A DNA stretch of 64,000 nt from JANXXV01 sp040002435. GTDB taxonomy: Bacteria; Acidobacteriota; Terriglobia; Bryobacterales; Bryobacteraceae. A program made the position numbers and the translations under genes. The stretch's first letter is position 1, and the number at the start of each line of letters is the position of its first letter. Positions 28,281 to 37,523 of this stretch are shown here, piece after piece. Location of the stretch: the NCBI GenBank assembly GCA_040002435.1, contig JBDUEM010000003.1, positions 20,172-84,171 of the forward strand, read 5' to 3'. The notes beneath the pieces were generated by a model that ran no database searches, was not told the origin of the DNA, and saw only the letters and a list, made by a program, of their open reading frames with translations.

Positions 28281-28584
28281 CTCTCCCAAGTACTGCTCTC
28301 ACTGTATAAATTCCTTCCAAAGATCAAATATTACCAACAATTATAAATAAATTGTAATTATTCCTTTGCCTCAAAGGACTTTCTATATTACACTCATCTC
28401 CTAGGTCAGATTTAACGCTAAAGTAATGACTCGAAAGAATTAAGGTGTTTCCCTGAGATTTTTTTTGTGCAAGTTTTCGCGGAATTCTGCCGATGAACGC
28501 GAGTAACCCAAAGGCAACCGTGTAACCAACTGATTTGATAGATGGGTTGCACGGAGTCCAAATAAATTGATTGAGGATTCTCCC
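28281..28584 (+). promoter_or_regulatory. AT-rich intergenic region upstream of the PEP-CTERM-like gene
   Basis: This stretch is much more AT-rich than its surroundings. It holds a perfect inverted repeat ACAATT-ATAAATA-AATTGT (28337-28355) and a short stem CCTTTG-cct-CAAAGG (28363-28377). The first may be an operator or promoter element for the downstream pair; the second may help end the ABC transcript. No coding sequence was found. Confidence 0.4.
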
Positions 28585-29196
28585 ATGTTCCGACTCACAA
28601 CGTGCGTCTTTGCCCTTTTCCTGACGTGCTCCACCTCAGCCTACTCTGCAACTATCAACCTGGGGGTTATTAGCTTTGATGTCTTAACTTCCCCAAATGG
28701 TGCTGACCCTGGTGTCAACGTCTTTAACGTCACTAACCTGACGGGCGACCCAACTCTGGCGGGGTTCGCCCTGCCATCCGACTTTCCCGTTTTCACGTTT
28801 CTTTCGTTCCTTGACAGCAGCATGACATTGGAGGATGGTGGACCATCTTCGGTTGTCAATATCGGTGCAGTCGATCCCGGCCCGTTTGCGTCGCCGATCA
28901 GCCTGCAATTTCCTGACACGGCGGTGTTTACTTCAGCGACATTCTCCGGAATGCTGAGTCACACAACGCTGCTTCTGGCAGATGGGACGACTTTCCTGGC
29001 GGATAGCTCCGAAGTGGTGGCAACTATTTTGCCTTTTTCTGGGCAGTCGCTGGTTGCAGGCGGCGATTTCGCGGTAATCAGCATTACAGGCTCAATCGCC
29101 CCCACTGACTCAGTTCCCGAACCGCAGACAGGCGTACTGGTAATGGCTGCGTTCGGATTGTTGTCCGTTGTTGCCAAAACGCGGAGGTCGCGCTGA
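28585..29196 (+). CDS. Secreted PEP-CTERM-like sorting protein
   Basis: The protein has 203 residues from ATG 28585, which opens a signal peptide (MFRLTTCVFALFLTCSTSAYSA). The frame is open from 28567, but the extra codons add nothing. The mature part is beta-rich, with Thr, Ser and Val repeats. The C-terminus (SVPEPQTGVLVMAAFGLLSVVAKTRRSR) has the three parts of an exosortase substrate: a PEP motif, a short hydrophobic helix and an Arg-rich tail; only fragments are quoted as VPEPQTGVLV and KTRRSR. It would be cleaved and attached outside the cell if an exosortase is encoded elsewhere. Its stop overlaps the start of the propeller gene (TGATG). Confidence 0.82.
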   Translation: MFRLTTCVFALFLTCSTSAYSATINLGVISFDVLTSPNGADPGVNVFNVTNLTGDPTLAGFALPSDFPVFTFLSFLDSSMTLEDGGPSSVVNIGAVDPGPFASPISLQFPDTAVFTSATFSGMLSHTTLLLADGTTFLADSSEVVATILPFSGQSLVAGGDFAVISITGSIAPTDSVPEPQTGVLVMAAFGLLSVVAKTRRSR

Positions 29197-31919
29197 TGCA
29201 AGTCGCAAAATGGGCTGCGGCAACGATTGCCGCGGTCGCGCTCTGTCAGGCGCAGGTACCGGTGATGCTTTCGCCGGTAGCTTCTCCTGCAGTTGGACAG
29301 GCCGGCGCAACAAGCGTTAATTTGACCGGAACAGGCTTTCCAGCCGGCACTATTTCTCCACAAACCACTATCGTGGAACTACAACCCGCTAACGGGGGGC
29401 CTGCGGTTGCCGCAAAGGTGATGGCGGTAACGACGATTTTCGGCTCAACAAGGCGCGTCACGTTTCTGATCCCGGCGTCGCTCAGTGCGACCGGACCCAC
29501 CCAATACGTGGCGTCCGTCTCTGGGACGACCTCGACAGCAACTACTTTCGCCAGTTTCAACAGCGCATCTCTGCTGGTGTTGCCGGGCGCTATCGAGTTG
29601 CCGGATGCTTCCCTTACGTCGGTCTCTCCAAGTGGTGGGCTGGCCGGACAAACCTTCCTTGTGACAATTACAGGAATAGCCACTGATTTCGTTCAGGGGT
29701 CGACGCAAGCCCGCTTCGGCGCCGGCATCTCGGTTGGAGGAAGCGCCGCTGGTGGATTCGGGCCTGTAACCGTAAATAGTCTAACCACCGCGACAGCCTC
29801 ACTGTCAATCGATGCAACGGCCTCGGTAGGTGTGCGAGATGTCACAGTCACGACGGGATCCAAAGAAGTGAGCCTGCTTTCTGGCTTCAATGTCGGTGCG
29901 GCACCTCTCCCCGCCATCTCCGATTTCAATCCGAAATCCGCGCCGGCAGGTGCGCAAATCGTGCTCACCGGGTCAAATCTCTCGCCGTCACCGTCCATCA
30001 CGCTGGCGAAACAGGGAGGAGGAACCGTCGCGGCTCAAATCCTCAGCGCCTCAGCGACTGGTATCACCTTTACGATTCCATCGACTGCGGCTACCGGAAC
30101 GGTCGCGGTAACGGTAGGAGGCGCAACAGCGACGTCCTCCGCGGCTTTGACTATCACTCCGCCGCCGAGCTTTTCCATTAGCGCGCTGCCGTCGCCGGCT
30201 CAGCTCATACAAGGCCAGTCGATTAATTTGACGGTCAGCCTGACAGGTTCGAACGGGTTTAGTCAGATGGCGACTCTGAGCGTCAGCGGCGTTCCCAGCG
30301 GCATCACCCCCGCTTTCAGTCCGTTGCAAATCACAGACGGTCAATCCTCTAGCCTTACGCTCACGGCTCCAGCCAATCAGCCAACCAGCAGCAGCGACAT
30401 CACCATATCCGCTTCTGCAACCGTAAATGGGAATGTCGTTGTCCACACGGCAATCGTTCATGTGAACGTCACAGCCGCCGATACCGGGAATATTGTGACG
30501 GTTTCCACGGCACAATACAACAACCAGCGAACCGGGGCGAACTTGAACGAGAAGATCCTAACGCCCGCGAATGTGGATGGAATCAGGAAGCTCGGCTCTT
30601 ACGCGGTCGACGGTGCCGTATACGCCCAGCCCCTGATTATCAGCAACGTCTCTGTTTCCGGGGCTTCATCCGTATTGGTCACGGCCACCATGCACAATTC
30701 GGTGTACGTATTCAATGCCCAAGCGCCAGGGAGCCCTTACATCTGGACGCGTAATCTGGGTACACCTCTGACCAGCCACCCCGGACAGGCGGACAATTTT
30801 CTGTACCAGGGCGAAATGGGATGCATGGCAACGCCAGTAGTCGATACGGCTGCCGGTGTGATCTATGCGCTTTGTGCCAACTCCTCGGGACTCTGGAAAC
30901 TATACAGCTTCAATCTGGCGGATGGGACGGATTTCCATGCTCCGGTCACCATTGCTGGAAGCTCTAACGGAATCGCGTTCGATCCTATACGCCACATGTC
31001 CCGGGTGGCCCTGGGCCTCGTCAATGGAGTTGTGAATATCGCATTCTGCGGTTGGGCGGATCAACTACCTTACCAGGGATGGGTGTTCGCCTACAACGCT
31101 TCAACGCTCAGTCAAATTGGAGCATGGTCGGTCGTGGACACTGAGGACGGAGGGGCCGGGATTTGGCTCTCCGCCGGGGGACTGGCTTCGGATGGAACCA
31201 GCCTGTTCGTCAGCACCGGTAATGGCACGTTCGCCGCCAAGAATTACGGCAACGCATTTGTCCGCCTTTCCCAGTTGCTTGCGCCCCTCGATTACGCCAC
31301 ACCCGCCGATTGGATGACGATCAATGCGAGGGACCGCGATATCAATGCGGGCCGCGTTTTTGTGACCGGTAACTATGTAATTGGCGGCGGCAAGGACGGG
31401 CGAATCTTCGTACTCGACAAGAGTGGTCCGTCAAGTATGGGAGGTTTGGAAGGCAGTGGAGGGCCGCCGTTTCATCAGGTATTCGAGGGACAGAACGGCG
31501 CCATCTTCGGCTGCACGGTTTTTGCCAACAACTCAATGATTGTTGGGGCAATGAACACGACTATGAAACGCTATACGTGGAACGGCAGCACGTTCAACAC
31601 GTCACCCGCGGGAATCGGGGCCGATCCCTATCCCAACCCCGGTCCGGCGTGTTCCTACAGCTCAAATGGCGCCGACACATCGACGGCAATCGTTTGGGGA
31701 GTAACGCCGGCGGCCAGCGCCTTTAACTTCGTCCAGACGGGAACGCTTCGAGCCTGGGACGGCAACACGCTGGCGGAGATTTACAGCTCCGGCACAACCC
31801 CAGGAGAAGCCCTGGGCGACTACACCAAGTTCGCGCCTCCCACAGTCGCGAATGGCCGGGTCTATGTCGCCACTCACAGCAATGCAGTAGCGGTATACGG
31901 CTTTCCCGCAAATCCGTAG
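29196..31919 (+). CDS. Secreted IPT/Ig-like and beta-propeller protein (copy 2)
   Basis: The protein has 907 residues. The signal peptide (MQVAKWAAATIAAVALCQAQ), Ig-like domains and C-terminal propeller align with the gene at 23633-26059 almost throughout. It contains one additional IPT-like domain (about residues 131-232, LTSVSPSGGLAGQTFLVTI onward) inserted cleanly between NSASL and PAISDFNPKS. The propeller shows the same strands, for example GGGKDGRIFVLDKSG and MHNSVYVFNAQAPGS. It is translationally coupled to the intact PEP-CTERM-like gene, so the pair may form a cell-surface complex. A strong hairpin follows at 31929. Confidence 0.9.
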   Translation: MQVAKWAAATIAAVALCQAQVPVMLSPVASPAVGQAGATSVNLTGTGFPAGTISPQTTIVELQPANGGPAVAAKVMAVTTIFGSTRRVTFLIPASLSATGPTQYVASVSGTTSTATTFASFNSASLLVLPGAIELPDASLTSVSPSGGLAGQTFLVTITGIATDFVQGSTQARFGAGISVGGSAAGGFGPVTVNSLTTATASLSIDATASVGVRDVTVTTGSKEVSLLSGFNVGAAPLPAISDFNPKSAPAGAQIVLTGSNLSPSPSITLAKQGGGTVAAQILSASATGITFTIPSTAATGTVAVTVGGATATSSAALTITPPPSFSISALPSPAQLIQGQSINLTVSLTGSNGFSQMATLSVSGVPSGITPAFSPLQITDGQSSSLTLTAPANQPTSSSDITISASATVNGNVVVHTAIVHVNVTAADTGNIVTVSTAQYNNQRTGANLNEKILTPANVDGIRKLGSYAVDGAVYAQPLIISNVSVSGASSVLVTATMHNSVYVFNAQAPGSPYIWTRNLGTPLTSHPGQADNFLYQGEMGCMATPVVDTAAGVIYALCANSSGLWKLYSFNLADGTDFHAPVTIAGSSNGIAFDPIRHMSRVALGLVNGVVNIAFCGWADQLPYQGWVFAYNASTLSQIGAWSVVDTEDGGAGIWLSAGGLASDGTSLFVSTGNGTFAAKNYGNAFVRLSQLLAPLDYATPADWMTINARDRDINAGRVFVTGNYVIGGGKDGRIFVLDKSGPSSMGGLEGSGGPPFHQVFEGQNGAIFGCTVFANNSMIVGAMNTTMKRYTWNGSTFNTSPAGIGADPYPNPGPACSYSSNGADTSTAIVWGVTPAASAFNFVQTGTLRAWDGNTLAEIYSSGTTPGEALGDYTKFAPPTVANGRVYVATHSNAVAVYGFPANP

Positions 31920-31928
31920 ATAGCAAGT

Positions 31929-31962
31929 CCGGGCGGCTGCCATTTTCCTTGGAGCCGCCCGG
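31929..31962 (+). terminator. Hairpin terminator after propeller gene copy 2
   Basis: Arms CCGGGCGGCT (31929-31938) and AGCCGCCCGG (31953-31962) are perfectly complementary over 10 bp with a 14-nt loop, starting 10 bp after the stop codon. The terminator of the paralogous copy also has a GGGCGG arm. Confidence 0.6.
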
Positions 31963-32089
31963 CGATTTACACCTTTCTCGTCCACACACCGACGCTCCGT
32001 ACGGCGGCAGATACACCCAGCCATCCGCCCATTCCCTTCCAAAACCCGGATCATGGGAGAGTTCCAGGCTCTTCGAAGTTAGGAGCGCG

Positions 32090-32991
32090 TTCCTGCGCCC
32101 AAGTTCGACGAATACTGCAACCTTCGATCGAAGAATCTCCGGAATAATCGGTTTCGACAGGAAATCTACCGCGCCCATGTTGTAGCCGCTGAAAACATGC
32201 TCATCATTTCGAAACGCAGTTAAAAAGAGAATGGGAGTTTCCGCAGAACATTCGCGGTTGCCATATCCGGCATTCTGACGTCCAGGAGAATCGCGGCAAA
32301 ATCGTTATGAGCAAATACCGCAAAGCTTCCCGACCCGAATGGAATCTCCCTTCGCCACGGCCGTGGTCACAACCCTATGTTTCGGACCTGGCCCGTAAGA
32401 TTGCTGGCCATGGAATGCACGCTCTCCATCAAGTCTTTCCAGGTACCGGCTACGCCCTTCACTACGGCTTGTTCGCCTAGTTTGCCCTCCGTCCCGACCT
32501 CGCGAGCCACGCGCGTGACCTCCGAAGCAAATGAGTTAAGCTGGTCAACCATGGTGTTGACCACGCGGGCCGTTCTAAGAAACTCTCCCTTCAGTGAACG
32601 GCCGTCTGCGTCCAAAGCCATCGTCTGGGAAAGGTCCCCTTTGGCGGATTCAACACACTCTGTCCACGAGCCGGAAGTACTTCCTAGCTGGCTGGTTGCG
32701 TTATCTTCCTTCCTTGCCCACGGCGCGGCTGATCCGCTCGAACTCGGTTGTCATCTTTTCGTTCAATTCGATAACTTCATTCAAAGTGTCGCTAATCTTC
32801 CCCTCGATACCGACTAAGTCGACCGGCATTCGAATGGAAAAATCACCTCGTCGCAAAGCTGTTACTATTTTTAGAAGCTGTTTACTATTAATGACTTCAG
32901 CGCTGGACGTTGAGGCCGTTGGCATAAGAGCATGATCGGCTACATTCGACGGAAAGTCTAGTTGACGCCTCATTTTTCCGGCCATCCTCAA
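32090..32991 (-). pseudogene. Collapsed HAMP-repeat hybrid histidine kinase
   Basis: From 32991 downward the sequence matches the start of the large HAMP-array hybrid kinases of this phylum: KQLLKIVTALRRGDFSIRMP, then EFERISRAVGKEG, where a frameshift occurs. In another frame GSTSGSWTECVESAKGDLSQ and a second HAMP (SFASEVTRVAREVGTEGKLG, ending NLTGQVRNI) follow. Then, with no kinase domain at all, comes part of a receiver: FAAILLDVRMPDM, a frameshift, and FLTAFRNDEHVFSGYNMGAV with the conserved Lys in DFLSKPI. Internal deletions have therefore removed further HAMPs and the HisKA and HATPase domains. Bases 32992-33194 contain nothing I recognise. Confidence 0.75.
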
Positions 32992-33194
32992 ATGCCTTAA
33001 CTTTTATTAGTTAGAAATGGCAGGGTGAGTGATTTAGAGCCCCTCTAAACCAACTGAAACGGAACAAAAAGTTGCGCAAGGATTTCCATTCCGCTGCGCC
33101 CCCCAAGATGCCGCACGAATGAATTTCGCGTCACAATGGGATCGCTCTTGGTTAGCGTCGCCTCATGCGGCGATTTTACCGCCGGGCAAAAACA

Positions 33195-34097
33195 TCAATG
33201 AGACTGGCGCGGTTTCAACGGAATTCGCTGCCGGTAGTGGAGCGTACGATCCTCCGCTTCCAGGAAGATTTCTAACTGCCTGGCTCTAGCGGAATCTTTC
33301 CACGAAACCTCCGCGGTCTGCTGCGTGGTGATGGCGGCCATCATGCCGGCCACGGTGACCGGAATATCGCTGACCGATCGGCAAAATTCAGCTGCTCCTC
33401 CGGATTCTGTGGCCAGATCCAGGAGCCCCGTTTGATACGCCGATGCCAGCCGGCCGTTCTGATAGTGCAAATGCACAATGAAGATGGGGGCCAGCACTCC
33501 CGCGATTTCTTTCTTGAGGCTCTGAATCTTCTCGTTCACCAAGCCCTCGGGAAAGCGCCGGCTCATGTCGTTCGTATCGCTGGAATTGACCACGGGATTC
33601 GTGTAGTCCTCGCGATAGTTGCCTATGGAACTGTCAGTGATGTAGAGAACGGAGAGACGGATTGGCGCCTTCGCAAGGATAGAGTCGGTGAGGCGCACCA
33701 TGGGTTGCAGCGTGTCCAAGAGTCCCGCTCGTCCGCTGACGGTGAGACCGTCGATGATTTCGGCGAGCCTGTCACGTCTGGTTCCCGGATCGGCAAGAAC
33801 CCGAAGGCCGTCCTGAGCCCGAAGCAGCCCTACCGAGGTATTGGCCGGAAGAGCCGACACGCCCGCTATCAAAGCGGCTTTCGCCGGATCCACCAGCGAC
33901 AGGTCGCCCGCGAGGTCCAGTACGACCAGCAGCATCTGGTCATCAGCGGGGGAACTCAATCGCAGCACCTTCGCGTCGGTGCCGTTCAGCGTGACTTTCA
34001 GATCCGCGGGCTTCACCGCGTCGCCGGTTGAGCGCCAGAACGAGATGAGCAGCGCATGCGAGTCCGCACCCGGAGCGATCGACAGCGAAAGGAGCAC
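33195..34097 (-). CDS. VWA-like (VWFA-related) exported protein
   Basis: The protein has about 300 residues if it starts at GTG 34097; the frame is open further upstream, inside the receptor gene. A short hydrophobic leader (LLSLSIAPGADSHA) precedes an alternating alpha/beta region like the VWFA-related proteins frequent in Acidobacteriota, with LLVVLDLAGDLSLVDP and IRLSVLYITDSSIG as core strands. The metal-site DxSxS motif is degenerate here (DLAGDLS), so ion binding is doubtful. The start lies 15 nt after the stop of the TonB receptor, with TGAGGC as a possible ribosome site, so translation is probably coupled to it. A periplasmic role with that receptor is inferred. Confidence 0.75.
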   Translation of the reverse strand: MLLSLSIAPGADSHALLISFWRSTGDAVKPADLKVTLNGTDAKVLRLSSPADDQMLLVVLDLAGDLSLVDPAKAALIAGVSALPANTSVGLLRAQDGLRVLADPGTRRDRLAEIIDGLTVSGRAGLLDTLQPMVRLTDSILAKAPIRLSVLYITDSSIGNYREDYTNPVVNSSDTNDMSRRFPEGLVNEKIQSLKKEIAGVLAPIFIVHLHYQNGRLASAYQTGLLDLATESGGAAEFCRSVSDIPVTVAGMMAAITTQQTAEVSWKDSARARQLEIFLEAEDRTLHYRQRIPLKPRQSH

Positions 34098-34111
34098 GAG
34101 CAGAAGATGCC

Positions 34112-36874
34112 TCAGAAGCTGAACCTCATCCCAAGTTGCATCACACGGCCGCCGCGCGAGCCGATGATGCGGCCGGCGTTGACGTTGGGAGCCGAAGCCG
34201 GTCCGATCACCGTATCCGGATCGTTCCAATTGGCATGGTTGAGAAAGTTCAAACCCACCACGCTCAACTCCAGGCTTTGTTCCTGGCCCAGCGGCAGCCG
34301 CTTGCTGATACTTACGTCATGATTCTGGTTCCCCGGCAGGCGCAGCGAAGGATGGGTGCGCGAGGCGTCACCCACCGTGAAATCGGCAGGTTGTGAGAAG
34401 GCGGCCGGGTTGAACCACAACTCCGGGCCAGGATTCGGAACGTGGGCATCAACGCCGGGCACGACGTTCACATTCAAGGCATCCACCACGCCGCCCGTAT
34501 TGTTGAATTGCGGATGTAAACCGATAGGTTCTCCGCTGGTGACGGTGGTAACGCCACTTACCGACCAGCCCTCCACAAAGTAGCGCCTCCAATCCGTGCT
34601 GCGGAACAGCAAACGGTTTGGGCCGAAAGGCAGCTCGTATGCATAACTCAACGAGAGTCGGTGCGGAATGCTGCCCGCCGTGAGGGACCACTCATTCCCG
34701 CGGTTGTAGTAGTCCTGAATGCCATAAGGGCCGGAGTAGTCATCCATCTGTTTCGCAAACTGATAAGTAGCGGAAAGGGATATGCCGCCCGACGATCGCT
34801 TCTCCACTCGCACGTAACCGGCGTCTCGTTTGTAGCGGCCCTCGGGCCACGAACTGTGAACGTCAAATCTCTGGTATTGGGGATACGGCCGCAGCGACTT
34901 CTTGAATGCTTCGTTGTTCAACTGATCGCGATAGTCCAGCGCTGAGAGGGATATCGCGTTGGGATTCGCCGCGGAATTGCTGAGCAGCAGATTGCGTCCC
35001 TCGGAATGATCGAAGCCCATGGTGACCAGGAACGGTCCCGGCAGTTCGCGCTCCAGGGAAATGCCTGCGGATTGATAAGTGGGCTGCCTGCCTGTGGGTT
35101 CGATCAGGTCGGCCACCGTGTCATTGGCCGCGTCGAGGCGCGTGTCGGGAAATGTCTGAGATGCCGAACCTAAGCCGCCAGCCAGCGTAGCTGCCGGCGT
35201 CAATTGAGGATTGGCGGAGATCCAGGTAGGCGTGCCGTTGAACGCCTGAGTGCCCCATTGCGATGTGTAGACGGGGATGGGCGAATAGGAACGGGAGTAG
35301 CTTGCCCGGGCGAGAGTCTTGTTCGGGAACGTCCAAACCAGGCTGGCGCTGGGATCGAGCTTGGAGAGCCAGGGCTGAAAGCCGCGGCCGGCGCCATTCC
35401 GCCCGGCAGTGACTAGGGCACCAGGCAAGCTGTTCGCGGGGTTGAGCACATTTAAGTCAATGGTCGATTGACGATCGTACTTTTCCGTGCGCGGGCCGGT
35501 GGAATCCAGGGTCAAACCGAAAGAGAGCGTCAGGCCCTTGCCGACTTCCCACTGATCGCCGCCGGAGAGCAAGTAGCGGGGCTTCCGAAAATACGAAGGA
35601 GAAATGACCTCGCTTTTTTGTGCGAAATAAGCGTCCCCCAGGAGGAAGCTGGCGAAGGCATGGCCCGTGTTGATGATGCCCGGGAGGCTGGTCAGCCCGG
35701 AAGAAAATTCGAAGTCGCCGGTGGGAAACTGCGGCGCGTAGATATTGACCTGCTCGGCAATCAGTTGCGTGGAAATCCCGAGCCGGTGGGATCCCCGGCG
35801 CCAGGAAAACCCATCGCTGACGGAATACGTGTTACGGGCCGACCGCGAACTCGGATTGGTGCGGCCCATCGATAAATAGGGCGAAAAACGGTACTTGGGA
35901 AACGGCTGTCCGTCGTCGGCTGGTTCCCGCTCATACTCGGTCTGCCCGGTGGAGGCGGAGGCGGAAAATGTATTCACCGACTGGGCAGACAGGGTGACCA
36001 CATGCCTGAGGGCGGCACTGCGCGAGCGGCGATCCACAATCGGGGAGCTTGGATTGGCCACCGAATCAAAATAGCGAAACGCGCCGTCTACACCGTTAGA
36101 ATAGGTGACGTGGAACGTCAGTCGCTGCTTATCGTTGAGCGTATGATCCAGGCTCACAATCACCCCCGCCGCGGAGTTCACCTCCGGCGACAACACAAAG
36201 AAGTTGTTCTGGAAGAATGGGCCTGCGTTCGTATTGGGCGCGGGGTAAAGCAGCAGGGCCTTCTGCGCGGTGGGATCGAGGCGGGACGGAGGAATGCGAT
36301 TACCGGGAAACGGCGCGCGATTGTATTCCAGATTTGCGGCTGAAACATCCTGAGCAGAATCGAACGCAGGGTTCTTCATTGTTGTCTGCGGGTCGTAGAT
36401 CGGCAAGAGTTGACCGGCGGCGTCCACGGTGGAAGACCAATCGCCGGCGCGCTCGGCCATCGTGGGAATAGTTAGTAGCGCGGTCCTGCCAATTTTCTCA
36501 CGCGTCCCCTCAAACGTAAACGTGAAGAAAGTATTTCGCCCGCCGTCATAGACCTTGGGGAGATATAGAGGGCCCGTCAGGTTGAAGCCATATTGGTTGC
36601 GCCGCAGAATGCCCTTGCTGCCTCCGCGCTGGAACACCTCATGAGGCACGGCATCCAGGAAATCGTTCCGGAAGTTCTCATACAGGCGGCCATGCCAACG
36701 CCACTTGCGCGCTCCGTTCACGTGCCGGGTAGAGGGGGGGGAGTCTTCGCGCAGCCCCATATCCCGCGACTGAATTTTGAATTCCTCAATTGCGCGTTGC
36801 AGTTCGGTTGGTTTGGCCGCGTTCTGGCCGAAGGCCAGACAGACGGATAGCAAGGCTCCGAGGGCAACCCTCAT
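34112..36874 (-). CDS. TonB-dependent receptor-like outer membrane protein without plug and carboxypeptidase-like domains
   Basis: The protein has 920 residues, with signal peptide MRVALGALLSVCLAFGQ. After only about 60 mature residues the sequence enters the region that follows the plug in Oar-type receptors: LYENFRNDFLDAV, RNQYGFNLTGPLYLPKVYDG and FFTFTFEGTRE. The remaining barrel is complete, including FPGNRIPPSRLDPTA, and ends in Phe (QLGMRFSF), as expected for BAM recognition. Compared with the receptor at 46350-49661, the N-terminal carboxypeptidase-regulatory domain and most of the plug are absent, about 200 residues. Without a plug it may not function as a gated transporter. It is coupled to the VWA-like gene. 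Confidence 0.85.
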   Translation of the reverse strand: MRVALGALLSVCLAFGQNAAKPTELQRAIEEFKIQSRDMGLREDSPPSTRHVNGARKWRWHGRLYENFRNDFLDAVPHEVFQRGGSKGILRRNQYGFNLTGPLYLPKVYDGGRNTFFTFTFEGTREKIGRTALLTIPTMAERAGDWSSTVDAAGQLLPIYDPQTTMKNPAFDSAQDVSAANLEYNRAPFPGNRIPPSRLDPTAQKALLLYPAPNTNAGPFFQNNFFVLSPEVNSAAGVIVSLDHTLNDKQRLTFHVTYSNGVDGAFRYFDSVANPSSPIVDRRSRSAALRHVVTLSAQSVNTFSASASTGQTEYEREPADDGQPFPKYRFSPYLSMGRTNPSSRSARNTYSVSDGFSWRRGSHRLGISTQLIAEQVNIYAPQFPTGDFEFSSGLTSLPGIINTGHAFASFLLGDAYFAQKSEVISPSYFRKPRYLLSGGDQWEVGKGLTLSFGLTLDSTGPRTEKYDRQSTIDLNVLNPANSLPGALVTAGRNGAGRGFQPWLSKLDPSASLVWTFPNKTLARASYSRSYSPIPVYTSQWGTQAFNGTPTWISANPQLTPAATLAGGLGSASQTFPDTRLDAANDTVADLIEPTGRQPTYQSAGISLERELPGPFLVTMGFDHSEGRNLLLSNSAANPNAISLSALDYRDQLNNEAFKKSLRPYPQYQRFDVHSSWPEGRYKRDAGYVRVEKRSSGGISLSATYQFAKQMDDYSGPYGIQDYYNRGNEWSLTAGSIPHRLSLSYAYELPFGPNRLLFRSTDWRRYFVEGWSVSGVTTVTSGEPIGLHPQFNNTGGVVDALNVNVVPGVDAHVPNPGPELWFNPAAFSQPADFTVGDASRTHPSLRLPGNQNHDVSISKRLPLGQEQSLELSVVGLNFLNHANWNDPDTVIGPASAPNVNAGRIIGSRGGRVMQLGMRFSF

Positions 36875-36888
36875 GATTTCAGTGTATG

Positions 36889-36950
36889 TTTTGCGCTCAA
36901 GTTTGGCGTACCGGAAATACCTTAATAACCATGTTACGCTGAGCGCAAAA
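36889..36950. promoter_or_regulatory. Perfect 11-bp inverted repeat between divergent units
   Basis: TTTTGCGCTCA (36889-36899) and TGAGCGCAAAA (36940-36950) are exact reverse complements with a 40-bp AT-rich spacer. The element lies 15 bp before the receptor start codon (36874, minus strand) and directly before the ATG of the plus-strand pseudogene. It may be a paired operator for both directions or a remnant of one. Confidence 0.45.
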
Positions 36951-37474
36951 TGAAAATAGGTGGTTTCGCGCTAACGATACGCTGCCTCGTCTTGACCGGC
37001 GGCGAGATTCTTTCTCAGAGAGAAAGACACCATTATCGAATCAGCCGTAGTGGGGAGATAGAAGACCGTCGATGACAATACTGTCTGGAGGGTGACGGAG
37101 ACACCGCCCGGGCATTATTCGGTGGTTGAAAAAGGGAAGAATGGAGGCCAACTGGAGGCGCGCCTCACGCGGCTGGGTAAAGGGCTGTTCGCGGATTTCT
37201 CGGCGATTGATTGAGATGGAAGCCTGCCAGATTCCCGGCCACCCCCGCGCGTATGCAAGTGGACCGCTCGACGATGCAAATCGCATGGGTTGATTTTCAA
37301 GGCCTTGTCCGCCATTCGGGACAACCGCCGTTCCCCGTTCACTAGTTTGCCGGGATAGCCGGCAAGAAGATACGTGGTGCTTACCGCTTCGGCCAGCGAA
37401 CTGCGGGACTACCTGAAGAAAATAGCTGTGGTGCCGGGCGCATTCAAAAGAACGAGGTATTCCGGCGGCAATAG
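36950..37474 (+). pseudogene. Frameshifted gene for a small exported protein of unknown function
   Basis: An ATG at 36950 opens a leader-like frame (MKIGGFALTIRCLVLTGG). Coding sequence then continues in other frames: EKDTIIESAVVGR, an in-frame TAG where Trp is expected, then KTVDDNTVWRVTETPPGHYS, VVEKGKNGGQLEARLTRLGK and GLFADFSAID. After another stop come MQVDRSTMQIAWVDFQGL, IRDNR and LTASASELRDYLKKIAVVPG, ending near VFRRQ and TAG at 37472-37474. The pieces appear in order and together resemble one protein of about 170 residues. I count at least one nonsense change and three or more frameshifts. Bases 37475-37523 are empty. Confidence 0.6.
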
Positions 37475-37523
37475 AGGCGTGGCGGACGGTGGTGAGAGAT
37501 TCCCACCACCGCCAACATCAGAC

